DNA of 64,000 nt from Gigantopelta aegis (lineage: Eukaryota; Mollusca; Gastropoda; Neomphalida; Peltospiridae): the NCBI RefSeq assembly GCF_016097555.1, contig NC_054706.1:73872674-73936673 (forward strand). The letters are read 5' to 3'. This document shows, in pieces, positions 10,801 through 26,000 of this stretch (its first letter is position 1; every line of letters begins with the position of its first letter). The translations under genes and the position numbers were made by a program. The notes beneath the pieces are model-generated. The model made no database searches, was not told the origin of the DNA, and saw nothing but the letters and a program-made list of their open reading frames with translations.

Positions 10801-13800
10801 ATTAGTTTGCAAACATGGTCAGGTCTTCGTGGATCATATCTGATATTGCTGCTCTTTACAAATGTTTACAAGTTTCAGGTAATATTTTATAGGCAGATAT
10901 TGTCATACTAGGTCGATACATATTGGTTGATTATAATGTTGTTTAGCTGTTAACTTGCTCTTAATTGGTCTCAGATTTTTTTGTTTAATTCTTTACATTT
11001 TATTTATGTTAAAAAAGTCCATAAACATTTCAGTTTGATTTATTTTAAATATTAAAAATTATAAACCAACTGAATCAGATTTATATATTTGATCGAATTT
11101 ATTTTTATTGTATATATTTGGAGACTTTGTATAAAAATAGTAAAATAAATACTATAACCATGAGTAGTTTTTTATTTCTGAGGACCTGGACAAAAGTGGT
11201 TTGGCCCATTAAAGATATGAATTTACTGAAAAAAATAGAAGAAAAAAATAATTTTGTATTATGAGAAATCATTCATTTCTGAAACTAATGAAACATTTCC
11301 AGAATTTTAAAACTTTCTAAAAAGCTGGTTTGCTGAGAGCTTTTCTAGTTATAATATAAATATAACAGGAATTCTGGAGAATAGATAGTGTTTTTAATGA
11401 TTTTGTTTCCAGTTTTTCATATATTTGTTTTGATTTGTTCTGTGGAACCCATTGTGTTGCCATTTTAAAATTAGAATGTTCTTGTTTTGCAGTGACTCCT
11501 CGCAAGAAGGGGTCTATTGGTGATGCTGATGGAGTCTCCCCGAACAAAGTGGAGAGAAGACGTAGTGAGAAAGAGAAGAAACCATCCTATGACATAGGCA
11601 GTAAGTTTTATTGACTTCTTTACACATTGTTCCCCCATCCCCATTATATACAAGCAGTACCTCATGACTGGATTAGCGATATCCATGGTATCCACTGGTA
11701 TTAAGTAAAAAAAAAAAAATTAAATCATGCTTATATTTACTTCCAAGTTCAATTGCACTGTCCTGGGCATACACTTTACGGTTGTGGACTGCGAACTGAC
11801 TGTAGAGTGGCTTAATGGTTAGTTATTAATAAGAAAAGACAGTGTAGTGGTATTATACATGGTACGCACCGAGTCATTACTAGCAATTAAACTCACTCGT
11901 GATTGGAGCCAGTATTGGTGGGAGAACCCAGAATCTACCAGCCCACAATGTTACTGAGGCTGGTTTTGGGGCATGTGACCAACTCCAACGCCAAACAGTT
12001 TTAACATGCTCATATCATCTCAAGGTTTAGGACTGTTTATCCCCACCCCTCCTACCCCCACCCCTGGCCCCTGCCTCTGGTATGACCACTGGCTTGGTTC
12101 AGAGCAGCATGTTGCCTTACTTTGAATAGTATATATATCTTAAACAGACTGATTGCCTGAAAATAAGAAGAATGACCCCCATGTCTCTAATTAAGGTGTA
12201 TAACTTAACACCATGGGTTATCACTTAAGATGCTTAGTACAGCATATTTTTAAATCACAGTAATTATTAAGGAGTGCATGTATGTGTTAATTTCTTAGCA
12301 GGATTGTTTCATTCTAGTTGATATCAAACTGAGAACAACAATTGCTAACAATTAACGAATCTGCTTTGATCTTATTTTAATGTAGCACTTGTCCAAGTAC
12401 ACACTGATAATGCTATGGGTTTATCACACTGAAATATTAATTTCCATAGTTACTAAGGTAACTGAAGGCTAAGTTTGAACTTGGATGACCCACCTCTGTA
12501 GAATGGTGCTTAGTTATTTGACTTTAAAGCTGGTGGGTACTGGGATCAAATCAGCATCCATCCAGATTGTGAGGTGAGACAGCCTAGTTGTAATGCACTC
12601 TCCTGGTGCATGGTCAGTCTAGGATCAATCCCCATTGGTTGTCCCATTGGGTTATTTCTTATTCCATCTTGTGTAACAAACCCATGATATGTACTATCCT
12701 AAAACATCAAAACAAATAGCCCATGGTGTTAATGTGAGCGGGTTTCCCCTCTCAATTTCTGTGTGGTCCTTAACAATATAAATAAAAATGATATAAATAA
12801 GGCAATAATCCCATTATTGGAGACAACAATTCACACAAGTGTTTTTTAATATGGAAAATATTAACATGTGGTTTTCATAAGGGTTTTTTTTGTTGTTGTT
12901 GACAACAACATTGTTAACATACTACCACAAAAATATTTTTAAAGCATTTTAAACAATAAAATCTTCATCCTTATAGAACATTTAAAAGGCTTTCTACAAA
13001 ACATGCTCATTAAACGTATTATAAACGTGTGTATGAGACCTAACAAGCAATCTGTGTTGAAAGAAATGAAAATTCTTGGTAAGCATCCAGTATGCTGGGA
13101 ATGTGGTAAGTGTTAATGTTGGCACTACATGTTTGGGTTGTTGTGCACTGGCCGGTCACCACGTGCAGGGTGTGTTCTGTTGCTTCTCCACTGACTCATC
13201 CTGGACAGGTGATCTGCATCGTCTCAAAAAAAATGCTGAACATTTTTAATATTTGTAAAGAATTTTGCACTTGAGTTTGTAGTTTACTTTTCTTCTGTTT
13301 TTTTATCAACAAGCAGCTGTCAGGTATAGAGTATATAATTTTAAAACTTGTCTTACATCTTCAGGTTTTAGTTCAGTGATTTATTAAAGAAATTGGATTT
13401 CTTGCTTACATATTACTCAGTCTGAATAGTAATTTACTTGGAGGTGCCACTGTCTGCCAACTCAGTCTAGATAGTAAATCTGTTGATGTCCATTTTTGTA
13501 ATATAATTTTTTTAACATTATCTGGAACTAATAGTAGTCCTGGACTTAGTCACTGGCGATGTCAGAGGTCTAAACCCATGATGGGCATGCTTGAAAACAT
13601 TGGGTTATATAAGCACGTTAAAATAGTTCCGAGTCTGAGTTACTTCTTAAATGATTTATTAAAGAAATTGGATTTCTTTCTTTCATCTTACTCAGTCTGA
13701 ATAGTATTTTACCTGGAGGTGCTGCAGTCTGCTGACTCAGTCTGGATAGTACATTTGGTTTTTCAGTCTGGATTGTACATTTGTTGCTTTCCATTTTTGT

Positions 13801-16800
13801 AATAGAAAGCATAATTTACTTATATTAGCTGGAACTTATAATACATGTAGTTCCTTTTTAAGGAAAAAACAATTATAATGAGACTTGTTATTATTCTTAC
13901 TGTAATAATTTTATTATTAGATTTGTGGGCTTTAATAAAGTAGTAAAAGGGGACATTACAAAAACACCCTACAAATTGAGGGTAGTTCATGTTTATTTTT
14001 AGTATGGGTCATAATTATTAAAACTGCGCATTTTGTATGACACAAATATTTCTGTATTTCATAATGGTCTGTATATAGTATATATATATATTTAAAAAAG
14101 AAAGAAAAAACAGATGTGATGTTGCACAAAATCAAATAGTCTATCAAGACTGGTATTGTGTTGAGCTTGAACTTGAGCTTGAACTAGTTTTACATGCCCC
14201 TAGTGTTTCCGGAATGTATTGTGTTGAGGAGGGTGAGCAGTCACAGATATCAACATTCAGTTTAGTATGATATATTATGAATTGATCCAGCTCACCACTT
14301 GACCATCTGATGCGTGGTCTGTCTAGGATTGATCGCCGTCGGTGACCCATCAGTTGGGCTATTTCTCGTTTCAGCCAGTACACCTTGACTGGTATATCAA
14401 AGGCCATGGTATGTGCTGTCCTGTCTGTGGGAAAGTGCATATATAAGAACCCTTGCTACTAATGGAACAATGTAGCAGGTTTCCTCTCTAAGACTACTAG
14501 TCAAAATTACCAAATGTTTGACATCCAATAGCCGATAATTAATAAATCAATGTGCTCTAGTAGTGTCGTTAAACAAAACAAGTGAACGAACAAAATATCA
14601 TCAGGTGTGCATTATCAAATAGTCTGTACAGAGTGAGTATTACTAGTACAAACCTACATGTATGTTAAACATGTAATATTACAATTCTTGCAAAATCAGA
14701 TGTGTTGTCTCATTTCAAATGTACACTAACTTGTATGTTAAACATGTAATATTACAATTCTTGCAAAATCAGATGTGTTGTCTCATTTCAAATGTACACT
14801 AACTTGTATGTTAAACATGTAATATTACAATTCTTGCAAAATCAGATGTGTTGTCTCATTTCAAATGTACACTAACTTGACCAACTGAAATTATTTAGGC
14901 CGAGTGCATTTATCTTCTGAATGTTTCTATTTAATCATGGTGTCAACATTTTAAAATATTCTGAATTCATACCTGTAAATTACTATAACTGGTTGTGAGT
15001 TCATTTGATCACTTCCCTGTACTAATTCATCCATGGTCACTCAGAATTGATCATGAATATTCACGATTATGTTTTAACTGAATATTAGCCCCATCTTTGT
15101 CCTAGTTCAGTAATTTAATTGTTTATATATATTTTTTAAATTCGTTTTTAAAATATGTGAAATGTTTGACATCCAGCAGATGATGATGAATTAATCAATA
15201 TCTGTTCTAGTGTACAATTCATTCTAAATAATTTGGCACTGAAGTATTTGTATTTCTTAACAATTAACATATTGTTTAAGAAATGGACCATTTACTGATA
15301 GACAAACACGCACACACATAGTACATACATATGTACGCACACATATACGCATGTACGCATGCACACACACACACATATATACCTACACACATGCACACAA
15401 ACATCCTCTTATTACACACCATTGCCACATCACTTGTTAAATTTGGAATTCTAGGATTGCACCAATTTGCATAGCAATGGCAAATGTTATAAAAGCATCG
15501 ATAAATGTTAGGAAAACATCTCTTTAAACTCAACTCCATGGCAATTGTTTTATCTTACTCTGTGCTTCTCACCTAATGTGTTAGGACATCACTGCATTGA
15601 ATACTGCCTGTTTAATACCAGGCTGTACCTGCTTGGTTAATACAAGCCTGTATCTCACATCTAACAAGTAGGTTTACTAAACAACTGTTTATTGTGTAGT
15701 CTTTCAGCAACGAGGATTTTCTCTGTAGTTGTTTGTGTCTGCAGCTTGGGTGTTAAATTAAAATAGTGGACACTGTCTCCATACAACAAAGCTGGGTTAA
15801 ACATCTCCTGAGTGGTCAATGGAAAAGAAAATATTGGTTTGGCCACAAAGCCAAAGGGTTATATACATTTACAAAGAACCAGAACAGAGAGCCAACCAGA
15901 GTGCAGGAATATGGTATTACCGCTGATAGATGAAACATATAACCGCTGATATAGCCATTTAATAATAGATGAATCCAGCTCTGTTCATTCACTGATAGTT
16001 CATCCTGAAATAAGACATCTCGAAGCATTCATACTTCAAGGTAATTTTTTTTTAAGCATAACATTTGATGTTTTTTCAGATTTGGTTTAAATATTTTAAA
16101 AGTGAAATCTGAAACAATACATTGATTAGAATGTTTTGCATACATAATCCTACATTATGTTAGCGGAATGATAAATTTGATGTTGGTAATTGATCCTACC
16201 ACCCAGTGCATCTCACAAAAGAATACTACCACTAACATGTCCCACTGATTCAGTACACATGTTAATAGGGTGGTGTGAAAGAGTAAACTCGATCAGTTTA
16301 TTATGACATTTCATTTCAACTTATTTTCGTGCTTATATCCGATTAAGGTTCAAGCTGTTTGTCTTGGGCAGACACCTCAGCTATCTGGTCCATCTGTTCA
16401 GGACAGTGGGTTAGTTGTTAGTTGGTTAGTGGTTAGTAAGAGAGAAGAGACCTTACACCTACCCACTGAACCTTTAACAATTCGCTCTGGGTTGGAGCCG
16501 GTACCGGGCTGCGAACCCTGTACCTACCAGCCTGTAGTCTGATGGCTTAACCACTTCGCCACCAAGGCTGGTCTGTACTTTAGTTGTAAAAACTGTGGAG
16601 CATTAATTCAAAGAAAAAATAACCTAGTCAATCTGTTGAGTGGGTGAGGGAGGAGGCAAGGGAGATACATGATTACCAGAATGTTTTATGTGTCTGCTAT
16701 ACAAACAAAACCCCATTTTCCTTATTCATATAATTTATTTAAATGTTTTGGGGGGTTTTCAAGGATTTTATTTTATTTTATGTATAATATTAAACTTTTC

Positions 16801-19800
16801 TGCTTTCAGCTCTGTTTCACGCTGTTGAACATCAGGAGTTGGAGCTGGTGAAGGCGATACTGGAAACAGGCAGTGTTCAAATCAACAGGTCAGTGTGTAT
16901 TAAATACATTCACACTTACACTATAGAGGTTATCCTCCACGGACCTATCAGTGTTTTTCCCAATCACTACCCCATGGCTGGTATATCAGAGGCTGTCCTT
17001 TAATAACCAGGGATCTTTTATCTGCAATCTTCTGTAGACAGGATGGCACATACCAATAACTTTTGACATACCAGTCGTGGAACACTGGTTGGGATGGGGG
17101 GAAAAACACTGGTTGGGATGGATGGAGAGAAATACTGGATGGGTTGGGTCGAAAAATACTGGGTGGGATGGGGGGAAAATACTGATAGGGATGGGGGGAA
17201 ACAGTGGGTGGGATGAGGGGGGAAATACTGGTAGGGATTGGGGAGAAACACACTGGGTGGGATGGGGAGAAAAAACTTGGCGGGATGGGGGGAAAATACT
17301 GGTAGGGATGGGGAGAAAATAAATCGGAGAATAAGTTCACCAAGGGGATTCAATCCTTTGACCCAGGCATGCTCTACCGACTAAAGCAAGATCCTGTCCC
17401 TGAGCCTTTAGAGGACAACTAAGCCTATGACCCATCACTCCTCATAGGGGCGCTCTACCACTGAGCTACATGCCACCCCTTCAGTCATTACAAGTTTTGG
17501 GGTTGTTGTTTTTTTAACCACCACAAACATTTAACACAGAGACAAAGACTCTTTTTTTTTTGACATTACAAACATGGATGATGTTAAGATGAATGGTGAA
17601 GCCACAGTATTTACATTTCGGTAAGGGACTACTTGACAGGGCCATGTTCCACGCTTGCTGTCAGTTGAGCTATCTCGGTATCACCCAAACCCGGGGTACA
17701 CGGAACCTGCAATGTATGCTGGGTAATCATCCTCCATGTGGAGTTATACACTCGGGAGACACCCATAATCGCACCCTTGAAGTGGGTGAAACTCGGTGTA
17801 TGTGGCCTCACACCTACCCATTGAGCCTAGCGGTGCACACACTTACTGGGTTGGAGCTGGTACTGGCATGAAAAATCCCCCATTGCCTTAGGTGGGATAT
17901 GAACCCAGTACCTACCAGCCTCAAGTTCGATGGCATAACCACTACACCACCAAGGCCAGTGAGTCATTGAAAGCTAATAACAGGTGATAACCGGTACGGG
18001 GATGTGGACCCAGTACCTGTGAGCCATTGGGTGATTAAAGCACCTGCCCTTTTGCTGCCTGGCTTGTCTAATTATACTATTATGTGACCTGTGATTAGTG
18101 ACCGGGAAGGTGTGTTTATTGCTGATGAATGGACAGTTAGGTAATGAGGACCGTGTAACAGGTTTGTCTGCTACTGTCAGTACCTGAAAGCCTGACCGCT
18201 CTGCAGCACGTAGGGCATTGTCGCAGTGTTATTCCAGTGATAAATAGTGATACAGGTGTGTGATAGCTTAACAGCTAATATACTCATCATTCACATCATA
18301 TAGAACGGTATGTATCTAATAATGTCATATAAAGTTTAAAAATTGTTTGTACTTAGTCATATTATTGAGAAAAAAACTTAATATAGTCCTTACCAGGTAC
18401 ATGAACATTGTAAATTTGTAAATAATTTCAGTTTGATTTGACTTAGAAAGAAAAGTAAAGGTGTTTTTAAAATAAATTAAAAATCACTATTTTAATGTGC
18501 ATTTAGTTCATACCATCGTAAGAAGATGACGTTCATTGCTGGGATTAACTATAATTGGACATCTTGTTAGTAACATACTAACATATATTTTTATTTTAAA
18601 ACTGTACACTTTATATAAACACTATATTATTCACTAGTAGAAAGCTTTTGAAAATGAAAATAGAATTCACTATTCATGTTTTTTTAATATGTAAAATATC
18701 AACCTTGTTCAGTTAATCAGTAATAGTCTGATTAACATACTCGGTTAATATGTTACATATTTAAAAAAAACCCACTTGTGACGAATCTCTATTTATCCTG
18801 TAACACTTTTAAAATAACCTTTTAATTCAATATTTAGCAAATCATAGTTCTGAAGTCATTTCATTGGTATATTTAATATATGACATTACAATTGACACAA
18901 ATGCAGTTTGATATCACATACTCGTCAAAGCATTATGTTCAGATATACAGGTCATGTTGGCTTGCAAACAAATGACACATTGACAGCAAAACATTATTAA
19001 CCAAGTTGATAATGAAAAATATGAAGTGGGCTTATGACATGGATATTATGGGTCAGATATTAAATAGGATAAAAATGACATATTACACACCACAGTGTAT
19101 ACTAATCCTACATTATATTGCACACGATACTTCAGCATAATGAAACAACCATATCAGTGTTCTTACCGGTTCATTTTAAGGGGGTGCTGGCCCTCCCCCT
19201 TTAGCATTTTGCCTCCCTACTTTATTTTTCTGTACCTGTATTATCTTCGTACTAGTGACTGCAGTGGTTTTTGTCATTGAGAATTGTGTATTATCTTCAC
19301 ACTAGTGACTGCAATGGTGTTTGTCATTCAGAATTGTGTATTATCTTTGTACTAGTGACTGCAATGGTTTTTGTCATTCAGAACTGTGTGTTATCTTCAC
19401 ACTAGTGACTGCAATGGTTTTTGTCATTGAGAACTGTATTATCGTCACACTAGTGACTGCAATGGTGTTTGTCATTGAGAACTGTATTATCGTCACACTA
19501 GTGACTGCAATGGTTTTTGTCATTGAGAACTGTATTATCGTCACACTAGTGACTGCAATGGTTTTTGTCATTGAGAACTGTATTATCGTCACACTAGTGA
19601 CTGCAGTGGTTTTTGTCATTGAGAACTGTATTATCGTCACACTAGTGACTGCAATGGTTTTTGTCATTGAGAACTGTATTATCGTCACACTAGTGACTGC
19701 AATGGTGTTTGTCATTCAGAATTGTGTATTATCTTCATACTACTGACTGCAATGGTGTTTGTCATTCAGAATTGTGTATTATCTTCGTACTACTGACTGC

Positions 19801-22800
19801 AATGGTGTTTGTCATTGAGAATTGTGTATTATCTTCGTACTAGTGACTGCAGTGGTTTTTGTCATTGAGAATTGTGTATTATCTTCATACTAGTGACTGC
19901 AATGGTATTTGTCATTCAGAATTGTGTGTTATCTTCACACTAGTGACTGTAATTGTTTTTGTCATTCAGAACTGTGTACTATCTTCATACTAGTGTGTGT
20001 TTGTGTATTCCAGTCTGAACAGTGAGAACCTGACCCCCCTGGACGTGGCCGTCATGACTAACAACATCCCCATGGCCAAGATGCTGCTGCAGCACGGAGC
20101 CAGAGAAAGTCCACTCTGTAAGTTTTTATCACAGGGAACGCATTTTTTATAATATGGAATTTACTACAAGTTATTAATTTCTGAGCTGATTGTTTTCTAA
20201 ATTACACACTAAATTAGAATATTTTTATTTCCCAAAAACTTTTACTTTTCTTCTTACATCAAACAAAACTGAAATTATTTACAAATAAAAGAAGGTTTTA
20301 TAGGAGGATGGGATGGACTTTATAGGAGAATGGGATGGACTATAGCTAATTTATTTCATAATTTCTGTATTTAAAGTATGTTTTTACAAATGGCTACCTC
20401 TGTAAGTTTTTATCACATCTAGCTCATTTATTTCTAGTACTAAACTATGCTTTTATAAATTGCTACATCTTTAAACTTTAATATTTTTACTAGACTTGTT
20501 GCTGTTCCGAGTAATCAAACGTTCGAGAGCTAGGAAGTTTGTTTTGAGTTATAATCACACTTACTAGGCCCTTTCCTATATACATATAATATAATACTAA
20601 TGGAAAGATTCCTGCACTAATAACACAATATGTAGTTCACTGATAACAATTAAATATTTCACATATTAATCATTAAAACACAGTATGGGATATTTTCAGA
20701 AGCCTAATTAGTATTTGTTCACCAAGTAAATATTTTATTTATTATATTATTTACCACACAAAATGTTTTGTTCAGTGGACCGCCTTGTAATAAACAGAAC
20801 AAAGTTCTTGTTCTTTTAAGAGAACATTCATATTAAAACTTGTGTTTTTAATCGTATATCCCTCATTTTTTGTCACAATGTTTTGTTCAGTGGACCGCCT
20901 TGTAATAAACAGAACAAAGTTCTTGTTCTTTTAAGAGAACATTCATATTAAAACTTGTGTTTTTAATCGTATATCCCTCATTTTTTGTCACAATGTTTGC
21001 TTGCTGAGGCATTCGTAATATAAACAACCCATTTACAGAAACTTGTTAGTAATCTTCACAGGAAACCTGCTATATTTTCCCACTAGTAGCAAGCAACCTT
21101 TTATATGCAGTTTTCCACAGGTAGGACAGCACCAACCATGGCCTTTAAGATACCAGTCGTTTGGCAACAAAAGCTACAGAATCTTACTGAACTGTGATCC
21201 AACTTGAGTTGTTAATATAATAATCACTACATGTCACCATTTTAAAATAAAAAATCAACAACATTCATTTATGTTGACATCATGCACGTATATGTAGTGG
21301 TTTCATTTTGCTTTGGTTTGTCCCATTAAATTGTTTTCTATTTTGTTCCATTGATAGTTTGATGTCAGAGTAGGTTAATAATAAATGACAGACCTTTATG
21401 TAGGATGAGTGGAAATGTCTGACATATCACATTGTTTAATATTTAATACATCCGGCCTGCTATGAGATTGAGATATATTCTTTTTGAAATATTTTTTAGG
21501 AAAATATAAAACATCAAAAAGTTCTTACACCCACTTTTGTTGGAGTAACAATTTTTGTTGTAACAATTTTTGGAGAATTGAAAAATGTCTATATTCAAAA
21601 TAACAAGAACAAATTAACAGTTAACCCTTTTAAACATTCTCTGTACTATGTTGGCCAAATGATGAAAAATCTCCATCTAATTAAATATGATTAATTAGTG
21701 TGTGATGTTATTTAGAAAACAGAAAAAAATGGCTGTAATGGCTGTAAAGTGTAATTTTGTTTATGCATGGTAAAAAAATAGGAAAATGGCGTATGTTAGG
21801 GTTTGGAAGGAGAGTGGATGAGCCTCATTAATTCTTTTCAGTACTTAAATAGCAAGTAGTGATATATTTTATTTATCTTGTTGCATTAACTGGGTTTGTG
21901 CACATACTTTATAATATTTTAGTAATCAATTTTGAAAATAATGTTGCATAAATTTTGCATTTGTTGTTTTTACAGCTGTGTTTAAAATATATTCTACAAC
22001 ATGAAAATCACATTTATTTTTGTTGTCAATAAATTTTAAACCTACATCTTTATAATATTTGACTAAAAGTACAGCATAACTTTTAACCATATTCAATTCA
22101 ATATTGAAAGTAATTGTTTGTTCAATAGAATGATTATTATTGAAATAATCAGTTGATCCAAATAACTCATGTAACATGACATAAAAATATAATATTTTTG
22201 ATAAACAAGTTGCTATTAATATATAATTATTATTATTGGTGCTGATTTTAAATTAAAATTAAAAATACGTTCTTTACAAATAATCTATGTGATACAACTT
22301 AATGAATGTGGTTTTAAAATTAGGTCAGTTTCTATAAATGCTTGTTTCAGCATGTTTAATCCAGATCATAGGTCTGGTTTTTCTTTCATAGATTAATGTC
22401 TTGAAAAGGCAATAGTCTTCTGAGTATGTAACCTATATAACCCTATACACATAACGAGAGAGGCAATAACATGGTCACTGGTCACCAGTGGTGGTCATTG
22501 TGTTGTAAAATGATTTCACAATATGAAGTGGCAAACCTATGGCCATTTTGAAAGTAGCAGACAATAAAAGTAGGTCTTATTGTTGAGAATTCATTAAATA
22601 AGTAACACATAACCTACTTCTTTTTCACATGGTAATACATGTATATCTGTATGCAATAAAAAACGAAAGCGAACAGACATAAAACATTGGTCCCATATAT
22701 CTACATTTATTTATCTACAAGTCTGTCAGCTTGAACAGTGTTTCCAGGGGTTTTTTTAACAGATACACATCTAGTACACTGGCAAGATGGTATTGGTTGA

Positions 22801-23019
22801 TTTTTAAAAAGGACATGTACAGTGTTTTATAAAGTACAGGGAACATACAATATTTCGAAATCTTAGGTAACCAGAAGTCGGTCAGTTCACTTGTTTGGTA
22901 GTAATAATTCTAAATTGCTCCTTAAATTATTTCTATCCTGGGTTGGGTTTCTGGCTATCCAGATGTGGAACCCAGGGCAAATATGCTTGAAACCTTCGTG
23001 GTATATGAGCATGGGAAAA

Positions 23020-23079
<60 letters not shown>

Positions 23080-26000
23080 GTTCACTTGATTTTTACCAAG
23101 ATAACCAATTGTTTGGTTATGTGAACTGTATTTGTATAAGCTTATCAATTACCTAAAAGTTGTATTGAATTTACAGTATTTCCTGCTGATATTGTAAATT
23201 TAAGCAAAATAATTTAAAATATAAAACACAAATATATTTTATTGCAAATCATTATGAACATAGTTCACAAAGTTCTCTTAAAGTTTCCCTAAACAACATG
23301 GCATTGTCCCTGCAAGTTGTTTTTACATTGTATTATGAAATCACAAAGTATAAAAGCTTAGAGAATTAATTAGGCTCTGGTTTCTTGTATACTTGATAAA
23401 GTAACAGTTCATAACAAAACCATTTGGCAGTTCATGTGAATTTAAAATTGTGTAACCCACAAGTGAACAGAATAACAGTTTTTGTGAAATACTGTGTCCA
23501 GAAGTACACTACCATGCCTGTTTAAAAGTGTATACTAGTATAACTGATTTTGTGCTGCCCCACGACTGGTATATCAAATACTGTGTCCTGGAGTACTGAA
23601 GTACACTACCATGTCTGTTTAAAAGTGTATACTAGTATAACTGATTTTGTGCTGCCCCACGACTGGTATATCAAATACTGTGTCCTGGAGTACTGAAGTA
23701 CACTACCATGTCTGTTTAAAAGTGTATACTAGTATAACTGATTTTGTGCTGCCCCACGACTGGTATATCAAATACTGTGTCCTGGAGTACTGAAGTACAC
23801 TACCATGTCTGTTTAAAAGTGTATACTAGTATAACTGATTTTGTGCTGCCCCACGACTGGTATATCAAATACTGTGTCCTGGAGTACTGAAGTACACTAC
23901 CATGTCTGTTTAAAAGTGTATACTAGTATAACTGATTTTGTGCTGCCCCACGACTGGTATATCAAATACTGTGTCCTGAAGTACTGAAGTACACTACCAT
24001 GTCTGTTTAAAAGTGTATACTAGTATAACTGATTTTGTGCTGCCCCACGACTGGTATATCAAATACTGTGTCCTGGAGTACTGAAGTACACTACCATGTC
24101 TGTTTAAAAGTGTATACTAGTATAACTGATTTTGTGCTGCCCCACGACTGGTATATCAAATACTGTGTCCTGGAGTACTGAAGTACACTACCATGTCTGT
24201 TTAAAAGTGTATACTAGTATAACTGATTTTGTGCTGCCCCACGACTGGTATATCAAATACTGTGTCCTGGAGTACTGAAGTACACTACCATGTCTGTTTA
24301 AAAGTGTATACTAGTATAACTGATTTTGTGCTGCCCCACGACTGGTATATCAAATACTGTGTCCTGAAGTACACTACCATGTCTGTTTAAAAGTGTATAC
24401 TAGTATAACTGATTTTGTGCTGCCCCACGACTGCCATGTCTATTTAAAAGTGTATACTAGTATATCTGATTTTGTGCTGCCCCACGACTGGTATATCAAA
24501 TACTGTGTCCTGAAGTACACTACCATGCCTGTTTAAAAGTGTATACTGGTATAATTGATTTTGTGCTGCCCCACGACTGGTATATCAAAAACTGTGGTGA
24601 GAGCTGCTGTCTCTGGAAAAGTGTATATAAAAGATGCCTTGCTGCTAATGGACAATGTAGCAGGTTTCCTCTGAAGGTTACATGTCAGAATTAAAAATGT
24701 TTGACATACAATAGCCGAAGATTAGTATTATTTGTGTTATCTTAGTCATCTTAATTAATTAATTGCTCTAGTGATGTCATTAAACAAAACAAATTTTACC
24801 TTGCTGCTCACCCATGGTTCACATTTTATTCTACATGTTGCAGTCACCGCAATATGTTTACCAAGCAATCACTGATGATTACTAATGTTGGGGATATGTT
24901 AAACAAAATATTTGTTTTCCTAATACAGTATTTGTATTCATGGGACAAATAAATGTGCAATCATATAATTTAAAATGTTGTGCATTTGTTATGTTTGTTA
25001 TCTATAACCCAATCTTAGCACTGTGTGTATATTTGGAAAGAAATTTATAAACAAGATGTTTGTTGTGGCAGTGCGTGGAATGGGATAGGCATCTTATAAC
25101 CAAGCACTTGGCTTCCTCAGCCATCCAGAATCTTAAACAATTGAGCAATTTTGTTCGCTCAGGAAGTCTTCATGAATTTTTAAACAGATATTCTATATAC
25201 CTTTTTATTTATGTCTTTCAATGAAAGGGGGAAGAATCGATCGGTGAATTTTAAAAGGTGTAGGTTATTTCAAGTTGCTGTGAGATTATTTTAGAAAAAC
25301 ATGAATATTAATCTTGTAGATATTTTAAATATTAGCAAATTGTGAATGACGTTTCATTTATTCAGTAGTGGTTGGGTCTGGTGTGTGAGAGATACTGTTG
25401 AATATTGCCTCATGAATGAAAGTGGCTGTTTTAGAACACAGTTCGCCAGACTGCTTTGTAGAATGGTCTCTCATCACACATTCTGTCAACGTTTGGTTTA
25501 TTTTATTGAAAAGTCATTTTCTTCAAACAGCGAAGAGTGTAAGTTTTCATTGTTAAGATGAGTTGTTGTAATGGATAAAAAAGACGTTGATTAGGAAAAG
25601 AAAAGGGAGGTTGCTTTAATGTCACATCAGCAGGATTATTATTTAAAAAATTATTATTATAATTAAGAGTTGGAAAATATTGCTGAGTTTCTTTTTCTTT
25701 TTTTTCAAATTTATTAAATTCAGAAATAAATATGGGAATGTCAGACAGGAATGATTTTGGTTTAGCATGTTTTTCAGTATGAGGAATATTTCCTTGAAAA
25801 AACATTTGAATTGATGAAATTAGAGAATATTTATTAGCCAAAGACTAAATATTGTAGCCACTTTGTATAAAAATTGGCAATTAGCTAATTTAGCAATGGA
25901 CAGGGTGAGCCCTGGTCAGGGTCATAGCCCACTGTTTAGTCAACAGTAGGTAGTTGTCTAACATAGTGTTGCTGACACCTTGTATAAAAACAAATTAAAA

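Noticed and set aside
16948..17353. 111- and 131-codon Pro/Ser-rich frames, minus strand
   Set aside because: Low-complexity translation of the G-rich array.
17408..17480. tRNA gene on the minus strand
   Set aside because: Box A is perfect, but no full cloverleaf or proper box B. Like the other tRNA-like stretches (1348, 2821, 37640, 63180) it belongs to a SINE head.
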